From Omphiscola glabra (lineage: Eukaryota > Mollusca > Gastropoda > Lymnaeidae), in assembly GCA_964017045.1 (NCBI GenBank), contig OZ024810.1, positions 9,851,562-9,915,561 of the forward strand: a stretch of 64,000 bases of DNA, in the 5' to 3' direction. The translations under genes and the position numbers were made by a program. Each line of letters begins with the position of its first letter. Within the stretch, counting starts at the first letter, position 1. Below, piece after piece: positions 34,556 to 44,589 of the stretch. The notes under the pieces are model-generated. The model worked only from the letters and a program-made list of their open reading frames with translations, had not been told where the DNA came from and ran no database searches.

Positions 34556-34640
34556 GGGGGGCATAAGGAGCTTAGGCTCGACGGTCCGCTGACGCCATTT
34601 CCCAATGAGATATTTCAGTTTCTAAAGATCCCAAAACGGT
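34556..34640 (+). repeat. Dispersed repeat E, copy 3
   Basis: GGCATAAGGAGCTTAGGCTC, GACGGTCCGCTGACGCC and ATTTCCCAATGAGATATT match copy 2. The plus frame reads HKELRLDGPLTPFPNEIF. Confidence 0.65.
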
Positions 34641-34793
34641 TCTCGTCTCTCCGAGGAGTGCGCTGCAGTTCGGAGAATGATATCATCTCAAATAACCACC
34701 TAAACGCAAAACGTGAGAACACACCGGAAGACCGAAAACCCTGCTGCGATCGTCACGTGTGACATGTGTAAAAAAAATATATATACAATTGTG

Positions 34794-34865
34794 CGTCAAA
34801 TTTCTTTTTCAGCGCATTATTTTGTTTTACAGTATAGTATAGTGCGTTCAAAAAGAAATTTGACG
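34794..34865. mobile_element. 72-bp foldback element
   Basis: CGTCAAATTTCTTTTTCAGC at the left is the near-perfect reverse complement of GTTCAAAAAGAAATTTGACG at the right. The right half recurs at 12778-12805. Likely a very small MITE. Confidence 0.7.
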
Positions 34866-35156
34866 AAAATTTAAAGGTTGAACTGAAAAAAAAGATTCGA
34901 AATTTCTTTCGATCAAATTTCCGGTAACCCCGTACACCACCTGCGAATGCATCTGAACAGTTTTACCCGCGTTGTTTCATGTGATGAGAAGAATTGATCA
35001 AAGATATTAAATGTATATAAACTATCTATGTTGTGGTGATTGGCGCTGAGTAAGAAGGAAGAAATACCTTCGAAACCACTTAGACGGCGGGCCAGTGGCG
35101 GCGTCTGTCAATTCTTCAATTCGAGATAGGAATTCGGTGTACCAGATGCTATAGTT

Positions 35157-35351
35157 CAGTGGTTCTCAACCTTCCTAATGCCGCGACCCTTTACTACTGT
35201 TCCTCATGTTGTGGCGACCACCGACCACCGGATTATTTACGTTGATACCTCAGAAATGTAGAATTGTGTTTTCCGATAGTATTAGGCGACCCCTGTGAAA
35301 CGGTCGTTTTACCCCCCAAAGGGGTCGCGACCCACATGTTGAGAACCGCTG
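35157..35351 (+). mobile_element. SPIN-like hAT MITE, copy 7 (perfect TSD)
   Basis: CAGTGGTTCTCAACCTTCCT to GTTGAGAACCGCTG. Identical 8-bp flanks CTATAGTT at 35149-35156 and 35352-35359. Confidence 0.96.
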
Positions 35352-35526
35352 CTATAGTTACACAAATAGTACACATACATTCAAAGAGTTCAAAGAAACA
35401 TATAACGTGGGGAAGAATTGTCACCAAAAAAAAAAAAAAATCAAATTCCAAGTAAAGTTGCGTCTTAAGCGACCAACCAGCCTCTATCTCTATGGGTGAA
35501 CGTTTGGTGAATGCTTCGAGGTGATG

Positions 35527-37044
35527 CGAGAATGGTCGAGAAACTCCTTAGAGAATGGTCGAGAAATTCCTTGGAGAATGGTCGAGAAACTCCTTAGAGA
35601 ATGGTCGAGAAACTCATTAGAGAATGGTCGAGAAACTCGTTAGAGAATGGTCGAGAAACTCTTTAGAGAATGGTCGAGAAACTCGTTAGAGAATGGTCGA
35701 GAAACTCCTTAGAGAATGGTCGAGAAACTCGTTAGAGAATGGTCGAGAAACTCGTTAGAGAATGGTCGAGAAACTCTTTAGAGAATGGTCGAGAAGCTCC
35801 TTAGAGAATGGTCGAGACACTCCTTAGAGAATGGTCGAGAAATTCCTTAGAGAATGGTCGAGAAACTCATTAGATATTGGTTGAGAAAATCCTTAGAGAA
35901 TGGTCGAGACACTCCTTAGAGATTGGTCGAGAAACTCCTTAGAGAATGGTCGAGAAACTCCTTAGAGAATGGTCGAGAAACTCCTTAGAGAATGGTCGAG
36001 AAACTCCTTAGAGAATGGTCGAGAAACTCCTTAGAGAATGGTCGAGAAACTCCTTAGAGAATGGTCGAGAAACTCCTTAGAGAATGGTCGAGAAACTCCT
36101 TAGAGAATGGTCGAGCAACTCCTTAGAGAATGGCCGAGAAACTCATTAGAGAATGGTCGAGAAACTCCTTAGAGAATGGTCGAGAAACTCCTTAGAGAAT
36201 GGTCGAGAAACTCCTTAGAGAATGGCCGAGAAACTCCTTAGAGAATGGCCGAGAAACTCCTTAGAGAATGGTCGAGAAACTCCTTAGAGAATGGCCGAGA
36301 AACTCCTTAGAGAATGGCCGAGAAACTCCTTAGAGAATGGTCGAGAAACTCCTTAGAGAATGGCCGAGAAACTCCTTAGAGAATGGCCGAGAAACTCCTT
36401 AGAGAATGGCCGAGAAACTCCTTAGAGAATGGCCGAGAAACTCCTTAGAGAATGGTCGAGAAACTCCTTAGAGAATGGCCGAGAAACTCCTTAGAGAATG
36501 GCCGAGAAACTCCTTAGAGAATGGTCGAGAAACTCCTTAGAGAATGGCCGAGAAACTCCTTAGAGAATGGCCGAGAAACTCCTTAGAGAATGGCCGAGAA
36601 ACTCCTTAGAGAATGGCCGAGAAACTCCTTAGAGAATGGTCGAGAAACTCCTTAGAGAATGGCCGAGAAACTCCTTAGAGAATGGTCGAGAAACTCCTTA
36701 GAGAATGGCCGAGAAACTCCTTAGAGAATGGTCGAGAAACTCCTTAGAGAATGGTCGAGAAACTCCTTAGAGAATGGCCGAGAAACTCCTTAGAGAATGG
36801 CCGAGAAACTCCTTAGAGAATGGCCGAGAAACTCCTTAGAGAATGGCCGAGAAACTCCTTAGAGAATGGCCGAGAAACTCCTTAGAGAATGGTCGAGAAA
36901 CTCCTTAGAGAATGGCCGAGAAACTCCTTAGAGAATGGTCGAGAAACTCCTTAGAGAATGGTCGAGAAACTCCTTAGAGAATGGTCGAGAAACTCCTTAG
37001 AGAATGGTCGAGAAACTCCTTAGAGAATGGTCGAGAAACTCCTT
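35527..37044. repeat. 23-bp minisatellite, 66 copies
   Basis: The unit GAGAATGGTCGAGAAACTCC plus TTA. A T-to-C variant (GGCCGAG) is confined to about 36128-36920, mixed with the parental type there. The left third has more point variants (CTCGTTA, CTCTTTA, CTCATTA). The sequence is essentially indel-free. Confidence 0.97.
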
Positions 37045-37137
37045 ATATGTTCCAAAATTAACTTGGCAAATTTTGGTTCCGAAAAAAAATTCTAGTTCTT
37101 ATTTTTTTAAGATTCTGCTTGTTTCACATTCTACCAG

Positions 37138-37310
37138 CAGTGGCGTAGCGAGGGGGGCAAGGGGGAATCATGCCCCGTGCGCTACTCACAAAGTGGCGCC
37201 AAATGGTATATTTTACATATAATATTGTATGGTTTTCGAATGGGGGGGGGGGGGGCCGCGCTAAAAAAGGTATTGTGCCCCGGGCGCGAGTTAAGATCGC
37301 TACGCCACTG
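37138..37310 (+). mobile_element. CAGTGGCGTAG-family MITE, copy 3
   Basis: CAGTGGCGTAGCGAGGGGGG to GATCGCTACGCCACTG. Flanks TCTACCAG (37130-37137) and CCTACCAG (37311-37318) match at seven of eight positions. Confidence 0.93.
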
Positions 37311-37318
37311 CCTACCAG

Positions 37319-37777
37319 ATCAATATAATTGTATAGGTCCTGTTAATGGTATAGCCTGTCGAGGCGTTTCCTATGTCTCAATAGAGATAACCTTTCAGAA
37401 CCACCGCGACAGGATTTGAGAGCAGGGACACTGAACTATTAAAAAAAAAAATGATTTAACCTACTGACCCAAAACTTGAATACACCATGGATGACAGGGA
37501 ACCAGTGGTCGCCAGACTTTGGGGGGGGGGGGGTGGGTTTCTCTCTCCTGTGCCATTAAAGATATTTAGGACCTGCATAATGGTCGGGATTGAAGCTAAA
37601 ATCATTGTATCAATTAAAAACGCTGTATACCATTTGTGATGGTTCTCACGCTGAGACCTCTTTTCTTAATGCATCTTTCGTGTGCGGCATTCCGTATGAA
37701 TATTTGAGGACCACTGTGTGTTTTTTTTTAAAAAATATTTTATTTGGCTTGTTAGAGGTGTTTCATAACCGTGCTCC
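37319..37777. other. Intergenic, no gene seen
   Basis: Unique sequence between two MITEs. Small ORF at 37590 without domain. Confidence 0.4.
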
Positions 37778-37785
37778 AAGTAAGT

Positions 37786-37985
37786 CAGTAGTTCTCAACC
37801 TTAACTAACGCCGCGACCCTTTAATACAGTTCCTCATGTTAAGGCAACCCCCAACCACAAAATTATTTTCGCCGCTACTTCATAACTGTTAAAGTATATG
37901 TGTTTTCCGATGGTCTTGGGCGACCCCTGTTAAAGGGGTCGTTCGACCCCCAAAGGGGTCGCAACCCACAGGTTGACAGCCGCTG
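37786..37985 (+). mobile_element. SPIN-like hAT MITE, copy 8 (perfect TSD)
   Basis: CAGTAGTTCTCAACCTTAAC to CAGGTTGACAGCCGCTG. Identical 8-bp flanks AAGTAAGT at 37778-37785 and 37986-37993. Confidence 0.96.
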
Positions 37986-38214
37986 AAGTAAGTGATGAGT
38001 GTGACTAGTGCACCGGGGTCACTAGTCTCAATAAAGCCTGGCCTCGTGAAGAAGGGACACAGCTTGGCAGGCCTCTACCGTTGCTAGTATTTAATATCTG
38101 CATCCGTCCCGTGGTTCTTGGTGTACGGCCACGGGAAAAGAAAAAAGAAGGGGCTCGCCAAAGAAATCATGCAGGTCACAACTAGAGGAGGGAGCCGAAG
38201 AGGAAGACAGCGGG

Positions 38215-38505
38215 AAAAGATAGTGTACATAGCACCAAATTAAAATACAATAGTGTCCATATCACCAAATTAAAATAGTGCACATAGCACCACGTTACAA
38301 TAGTGTACATATCAGCATATTAAAATAGAGTATATAGCGCCATATTAAAATAGTGTACATAGTACCATGCATGTTAAAATATATTATACTTTTACATAGC
38401 ACCATATTAAAATAGTGCACATAGCACCACGTTACAATAGTTTAACAAGCGTGTACATAAAATAACACCATGTTACAATTGTGTAAATAGCACCACCTTA
38501 AAAAA
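38215..38505. repeat. Irregular repeat of about 24 bp
   Basis: ATAGTGTACATAGCACCA and AATTAAAATA words alternate with variable spacing, roughly 11 units. Confidence 0.8.
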
Positions 38506-38649
38506 AATTAGTTTGAAAACTGTCCAAACAGACAATTAAAAAAGATCTTAAAATTAATGAAGAAATTAATGTAATGACGTTTATATTAGGATGTAAAGAA
38601 CAGAGATGCAAACTAATGGAGAGACCGTCAGACAACAGAATCGACATAT

Positions 38650-39233
38650 GGGGTCGTTCGCAAATTATGTCACGCTCAGCGGGGAGGGGGGTCAAGAATT
38701 TGTGACACTTTGTAACTGGGAAAGGGGGGGGGGAGGGGGGGTTTTGAAACATTTGTGACGTCACGGTTATTATTATTTTTAAAATAAAATATACAATTTT
38801 CCAAATAATTTATTCAATTAATTTTAACAACATTAATTTGAGGTCAAAATTGCCTTAGGTGTTATCGGTAGGCCTACCGTGAAAGTCAGTCGCGCACACT
38901 TAGTGCGCATATAAAAAAAATGACGCAAAAACTGTTGTGGCCATTTTAAATTCGTCTTGTGGATGACTTCGTTGTTTCGCATCACAGTTTTATAATAATA
39001 CTACATCTTAATCTATTATGGGAAAATGTTAAAGAACAAAATAAAATCTTAGTTTAGTTATGAAAATTGTATGTATGTTTTGGTTTTTTTTTAGGTGTGA
39101 CGTGAAACTAAGTTGGAAAAAGGGGGGGGGGGGGTGTAAAGAATTTGTGTTACTTTGTGACCCCGGAGGGGATGGGGAAGGGGGGTCTAACGAAAGTTCA
39201 TTTTTTTGCGTGACGTAATTTGCGAACGACCCC
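38650..39233. mobile_element. 584-bp DNA transposon with 26-bp TIRs
   Basis: The left end GGGGTCGTTCGCAAATTATG plus TCACGC and the right end GCGTGACGTAATTTGCGAAC plus GACCCC are inverted repeats with one mismatch over 26 bp. The interior has matching subterminal GAATTTGTG.NACTTTGT words facing each other and G runs. No transposase. It is not hAT-like in its ends. An element with related ends (CCATAAAG, GTCAC) is at 58006. Confidence 0.88.
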
Positions 39234-39754
39234 TAAGACCTGTCCATCAGAACTGTCGGTGTCGTCATGGGGAGAGGTTAACCCTCTAAATAATCAAACT
39301 TGAACATCTCGCGTGTGACGTCAATAGTGGGAGCTCTACACGGAGTCGCTGGTTTCCCGTTCTCTAAATTCACTGATTAGCATATTTCACCCTCTGGTCT
39401 CTGTATACATTATTTCTCTCCTACCCCCCAACCCCCACCCGACCCACCTCAGGCTTTGATGTCTTGAATTAGTTAAGACTTTTGAACGTGTTCTTTCTTT
39501 TCTTTAAACGTTGGTAGCGTCTGTGACTAAACGTTTGGTTCGGTAGTTGGCTCCCATCTAAGGCCAGCTGTGGAAAATGTCATTGTGGTTCTTGGTGGCT
39601 TTGGTTTCGGTTCTTAGTATGACCAATTTAGTCAAGCCTGACTTGCATTTAAAAAAATGTATTATTTTTTTTTTAAATATATAAAAAAACATCAAATTCT
39701 GAAACTGTAAAGGGTAATTCGGGACTCAAAATGATAAGTTGTCATTATTATTAT
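39234..39754. other. Intergenic, no gene seen
   Basis: Unique sequence; no coding domain. Confidence 0.4.
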
Positions 39755-40030
39755 TTTAGTGGTTTTCAACGTACGAATTAATGATAGAAATAATATTATA
39801 TCATAATAATAATAATAATAATAATAGAAGTGATACGGTAATTATGTTTAAAATAATGATAAAAATAGTAACAATACTAATAATAATAGTGATAAAAATA
39901 ATAACAATATAATATTCATAATTATTATGTTTGATGATTATTATTATTATTATGTTTGATTATTATTATTATTATTATTATATTTGATTATTATTTTTTT
40001 AAAATTATATTTGACTTTATAGTAATTTTC
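39755..40030. repeat. (ATT)n / (AAT)n low-complexity tract
   Basis: TTATTATTATT and AATAATAAT runs with GATAAAAATA interspersed. Confidence 0.9.
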
Positions 40031-40219
40031 TTTTTTCCATTATTATTATATGTTGTAGATGTGGTTTTTCTCTCCCCGTTCCACTTCCACTCATAAGACA
40101 CCCCTCCCTCTGCCTCCCAGCACACTCCTGTTAGTGCGGTCACAGGCGGATTAATGAGCTAATCCATTATTTTATTTTATTGCTGTGACCTGCGCGAATA
40201 CAACTGACTATCGTATTGG

Positions 40220-40677
40220 CAGCGGTTCTCAATTGTATGACAACAGCAAATCTTGAAGAACAAAGTTAAATAAAGTGGTGGGAAAAAATGCAAAAACATA
40301 ATTATATGCAAATTAAATGCAAAAACATAATTATATACTAAATGTTCGAATTTAAAAATATTTTTTTTTTCAAAAGACGATGAGTTTTAAAAAAATATGG
40401 ATAGGGGAATCGCAATGGAAGAATGCAAAATGCTAAAGGTGAGGAACAAAGAACAATGGGGCATCATGCAGTAAGACGTATTTTCACAAGACGCGACCCA
40501 CAGGCTGAGAACCTTTGGGGGTTGAACTACCCTATCACGGGGTCGCCGAAGACCTTCGGAAATAGCATATGCTTTACAGCTATGAAGTAGCAACGAAAAT
40601 AACTCTGTGGTTGGGGGTCGCCACAACATGTGGAACCTTATTAAAGGGTCGCGGCATTAGAAAGGTTGAGAGACACT
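40220..40677 (-). mobile_element. SPIN-like hAT MITE, copy 9, rearranged
   Basis: The right part, 40514-40677, is a normal minus-orientation copy (GGGGTTGAACTACCC ... GGGTCGCGGCATTAGAAAGG). Its left end at 40493-40513 (GCGACCCACAGGCTGAGAAC) is the terminal repeat in inverted orientation. A separate CAGCGGTTCTCAA end lies at 40220. Either a terminal inversion or two broken copies. Confidence 0.75.
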
Positions 40678-40693
40678 TACTTAAGCTGCTAAA

Positions 40694-40800
40694 CCAGGCT
40701 TTGCTGATGTGAACAAATGTTGATGTGAGCAAACGTTGATGTTAACAAAAAGTTGATGTGAACAAAAAGTTGATTTGAACAAAATGTTGATGTTCAAACT
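40694..40800. repeat. Tandem repeat of about 17 bp
   Basis: TTGATGTGAACAAAAAG-like units, about six copies, adjoining the rearranged SPIN-like copy. Confidence 0.8.
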
Positions 40801-40889
40801 AACATCATTTGCCATTAGTCGAGTGCTTTCCAAACGTTTCAATGTTGACGACACGTTTTACAGGCACGCATCATTTCCAGCCATCCACA

Positions 40890-41135
40890 CAACCGTCCCT
40901 GTGGCGCTTCAGTCCATGAAAGGCTTTGACCTGCCTCAGAACTTGCTTCATCTCGGACCCTCCATCCAACCGTCCTGGTGTGGCGCTTCAGTCCATAAAA
41001 GGCTTTGGCCTGCCTCAGAACTTGCTTCATCTCGGACCCTCCATCCAACCGCCCTTGTGTGGCGCTTCAGTCCATGAAAGGCTTTGGCCTGCCTCAGAAC
41101 TTGCTTCATCTCAGACCCTCCATCCACCACCTGTG
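40890..41135 (-). repeat. 79-bp tandem repeat derived from a LINE 3' end
   Basis: Units starting GTGGCGCTTCAG at 40901, 40980 and 41059 (79-bp spacing). The minus frame contains GGSEMKQVLRQAKAFHGLK, the same type of peptide as RSEWKEVMRKA in the adjoining LINE C-terminus, so the array is an amplified LINE tail. Confidence 0.75.
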
Positions 41136-41366
41136 GCGCTACAGCCCATATATGGGCTTAGGCCTTCCTCATCACTTCCTTCCACTCGGACCTAACTAAT
41201 GCTTTCCTTTTTCCATGCTTAGATTCCTAGCTGCCATAGATCGTTTTCCACATTGTCCATCCATCTAAGCCTAGGTTAGAGACGGCTTCCACTGGGGTTT
41301 AGGTGGTGCACCCTCTTCACTCCTCTGTTTTGTATGTTAACCCGCCCAGCGTAGTTTTCTCCTTTT
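41133..41366 (-). pseudogene. LINE reverse transcriptase C-terminal fragment
   Basis: On the minus strand the frames read KRVHHLNPSGSRL, then RWMDNVENDLWQLGI, stop, AWKKESIS, stop, and, after a frame change, RSEWKEVMRKA. This is the usual carboxy-terminal signature of non-LTR elements (RW.D.V..DL..LG...W...). It is decayed by stops and a frameshift. Its 5' side ends exactly where the RNase H element's 3' end begins. Confidence 0.75.
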
Positions 41367-41411
41367 TTTATTTCTGCTACTGAAATATTACATTCATTGG
41401 AAAGGGCCGAG

Positions 41412-42300
41412 CTATTGCTCTTTTATGGCCCCGGCAAGTAAGGTACAGACCTGCCGCATCTGGTGGGCAGTCCCATAAATTAGACTCTCGACATGGTCTT
41501 CTGGGAGGACCCCAGTCACGCCAGTCGCCAGCGTTGAGCACTCGGCTAGAAGGTGCTCGATTGTCTCCGGTGCCTGACCACAATGGCGGCAGCTCGGGTC
41601 CCGCAATGGGTGTAATCTATTTAAATAGCTGCGGGTAGGGTAATGCTCTGTTCTCATTTGAGTGATGAGACTCTGGTGGTGGCATTTAAGACTCCACCAC
41701 TCATCGCATTTGCGGTTGTTTTTGGGCATGCTCCGGTAAAGTTTACGGGCCGTGTTCCCCTGTTCCCATTCTTTTAGCCACTCCCCGTGGCAGAGCTCAT
41801 TAATCCAGGCTTGGGCCCCCAGTTGGGTCATTGGCCGGTTAGGTTGAGGCCGGGAAGAGCCTTGCCTCGCAAGACAGTCGGCTCTGTCTTGTGGTGGAAT
41901 CCCCACATGTCCTGGGATCCATTGAAGGGTCACTTTGCCTCCGTGTGACTGTATGTCTCGCACGAGTTCCATAATTGCGTACACCATTTTCGTGTTCGTA
42001 GAGCTCCTTTTCACAATTTCCAGAGCACATTGTGAATCGGTGAACACTACGATGGGTGGAAGTGGTTTGCGTCTGGCTAGTCTGCGGCGCACTTGTTTCA
42101 AGCCCATCAATATAGCCTCTATCTCTGCATCAGTTGCAGTGCTATTTGTGCCACTTGGGCCTGAAATCTCCTCAGCTGGAGGTATCCCCTTAGGATACTG
42201 AATGAGTGCACCGTAACCCGCCCGCTTTTCGCTGGCGAGATAGGAGCCGTCTGTGAAGACTTGTATCATGTCGTCTCCAAAGGCCTCAATTGTCTCTATT
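41412..42300 (-). CDS. Non-LTR retrotransposon ribonuclease H domain and tail
   Basis: A 285-residue open frame from the ATG at 42269. It starts IQVFTDGSYLASEKRAGYGA, with the catalytic aspartate in FTDGS, the glutamate in DAEIEAIL, the aspartate in FTDSQCAL and the last aspartate in DRADCLARQ, so all four RNase HI acidic positions are present. WIPGHVGI precedes the last one, as in retroelement RNase H. A C-terminal CCHC-like CRHCGQAPETIEHLLAEC follows, a feature of I/Jockey-like LINE proteins. It removes RNA from the RNA-DNA hybrid during retrotransposition. It is in the -1 frame relative to the upstream RT part. It ends at a TAG, then a short AT-rich tail. Confidence 0.9.
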
Positions 42301-43008
42301 ATAGCGCGGCTCCCTTTTGCTCATTTTGGGTGCTCGACTTAGTAACTGCTGTGTGTGACAGGGTCAGACGAACATCAGGTGGTTCGCAACTATCTAGTGG
42401 TGATCTCTCCTGGATCAGGCGTATTTTCTCCCTGTTTTCTGGTAAAGGGTGCTTTTCCTCGAGTGCATAGACCGCATCCATGAAGGAGGGTCTCTTAAGC
42501 CTTGTCCTCTTTACCCAACGGTCTTGGAGTTGAAAACAGGGTTCAGTCTTTTCCATTCGACGGTAGCGTTCCACGGTCGTTAGGATAGCCTTGTCCCTCC
42601 TGATGTTTAGTGGTTCTATGTCTGAGATAATTTCCACAGCAGCCGTGGGTGTGGTACGTAACGCCCCGCATACAAATCTGAGAGCTAGATTTTGTATCCG
42701 ATCCAGGCTTTCTAGAGCCGTACGGCTTGCGAAAGCCTGAACCGGGAGGCTGTAGTCAATGGCACCTCTTACACTCCCAAGATAGAGAGCTCTCAGGAGT
42801 CTTGCATCGGCTCCCCAGGTAGTGCTGGCAAGTTTTTTAACCAGGCTGAGTTTCGACGTGGCTCGAGCGCCGAGTTCCCATACATGGTTATGGAGCTGGA
42901 GTTTCTGGTCCAGCTTGATTCCCAGATACGTGGGTGATTTGTCCCATTTTAATGACTTCCCGCAGATGTGAAGATCAATTTCTGCTACTATAGCGCGGGA
43001 TCCTGATA
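42299..43008 (-). CDS. Non-LTR retrotransposon RT thumb/connection segment (5'-truncated)
   Basis: Open on the minus strand from about 43008 to a TAA at 42299-42301, some 236 residues. Landmarks: SPTYLGIKLDQKL, ASTTWGADARLLRALYLGSV, IDYSLPVQAFAS, LDRIQNLALRFVCGALRTTP and LNIRRDKAILTTVERYR. These are typical of the region after the RT catalytic core in Jockey/I-type LINEs. The polymerase palm motif and the endonuclease are missing, and a TAG precedes the homologous part at about 43020. So it is a classic 5'-truncated insertion. Not fit for autonomous movement. Confidence 0.85.
42311..42317 (-). other. A AAG GGA heptamer at the RT / RNase H frame change
   Basis: On the minus strand the zero frame reads CAA AAG GGA GCC GCG CTA TAA. 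The heptamer A AAG GGA fits the X XXY YYZ pattern of -1 slippage sites and lies 9 nt before the RT-frame stop. The RNase H frame is exactly -1. A plain indel is the alternative. Confidence 0.4.
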
Positions 43009-44589
43009 TAGTCTATACAATTCTTTTTTGGTCCGTTTTCCGCATCCATATTCATCATTTCGCGACACAGCAATTCAGCTTTTCCAATATAGCGCTGTGG
43101 GAAAAGTGTGTGGGTGTATGGGTGTGGGGGGGGAGTTGAACTATATATAGTAAAAGTGTGTGTGTGTGTTGTTGGGTGGGGGAGTTTGAAATATATATAT
43201 AGTACCCAGATCGTCTGCTTATTCTTCTATATATTAAGGGCCCATGATCAATGATCATTCTGGCTCCTGGTATTGATGAGGATAGTTCACTGGTTGCAAT
43301 GACTACTCAGAGGGGGTATTGAGGAACTGGGGGGTTGGAAGGCCTGAGGCAATATCTTGAACCAGTCATACAGACACAAACATCAAGTTTATGAACGAAA
43401 TGTAAGTCGAAAGAACCGATCTCATGAAAACCTTTCCTTCTCATTTTTAATCTATTATTTGTTTGATAATAACATAAATATGAGAAAAAAATGGTGCGAT
43501 TGTTATCAATGAGAACAAATAGTAAAATATGTGCATGAGTTCAACAACACTTCTTCTTTTTCTTCTCGCTAACTAAAGAGCAATAGGGGGCTTGGCCTCT
43601 CAGGGATAAATATTTTTCGCTCACACCTAAATTCAGTTTTTTGTGGGTTTTTTTGGAAAGACAATTCAGTCCTTCTGACATGTCAAGCTTCTAGGGGGAA
43701 CGGTTGGTAGGGGATGGGGCATCTATAAGCGCGCAAATGAGGCATTATGGCGCCAAATGCCTTACGTAACCTACGTTCACTCCGGGGTTGGTTTTTTCTT
43801 TTTTTGTGCCGCATATAATGCTTTTTTAAAACCCCGCCTTGTTTCGTCAACGGCCTGTCACATTGATTAGAAAACAAAAATCGGGGGCGCCGAAGGCTCC
43901 CGAGAGCTAAAACGGAGAGGGGGGTGGTGTGGGGGGGGGACGTCTGAGGAGAGGACTTCTTAAAAATATTTCCTATTTGCAGCAGTTAACTAGAACTATT
44001 TCAATTAAATGCCTTTAAATCAAGGTAAAGATAGTATTCATACCTTACTCTTCCGGGCATAAATCTGCCCTTAAAATCTTTAAACCGGGGGTGTCATAAT
44101 TCGTCCACAACGTGATGTAAAGGTTGCGCCATTTCATCAGAAGGAGCCTATATATATAGTCGGAACAATAACGGCGTTAAAAACCCGATGGTGCAGCTAT
44201 AGATTTGCCTTAAGTATGAGGACCGTCACACATATCGAGCGTAGCGACATTTCATTGCATTCGCTATTTCACTAACTTTAATGGCTGAAATTTCCATTTA
44301 CAACACTATTTAAAAAATAAAATATTTTGAAATAAAAAATCATTTTTTAAAATATAAATTATACCTACTCTTCATTGGTGTACTCTTTGCTCCGGGGGTG
44401 GGGAGTTGTCTGCAGCTGAGGGGCGTGCGCCTCAAACTGAAGAAATCCCTGAAAGAAATACTGCTCCCTACATCACGAGACTTTTTGTGGTCCTCTGACA
44501 CTTTTCGTTTACCACACCCCCCCCCCCCTTTCCCCAACCCCACCAACCTGATTATTAAATCTGTTAATTTAACTTTTATCACATCACGT
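43009..44589. other. Intergenic, no gene seen
   Basis: Contains GTGTGTGGGTGTATGGG-type repeats at 43105-43190 and G runs at 43918-43940. Short ORFs show no domain. Confidence 0.45.

Noticed and set aside
35527..37044. CRISPR-like regular array
   Set aside because: Units are contiguous with no unique spacers, and the genome is eukaryotic. It is a minisatellite. The same applies to all other arrays here.
42290..43010. GCGCTATA.TAG shared by the RT/RNase H junction and the 5' truncation point of the LINE
   Set aside because: A match of about 13 bp at two sites 700 bp apart. It could be microhomology, but there is no mechanism or third copy to support it.
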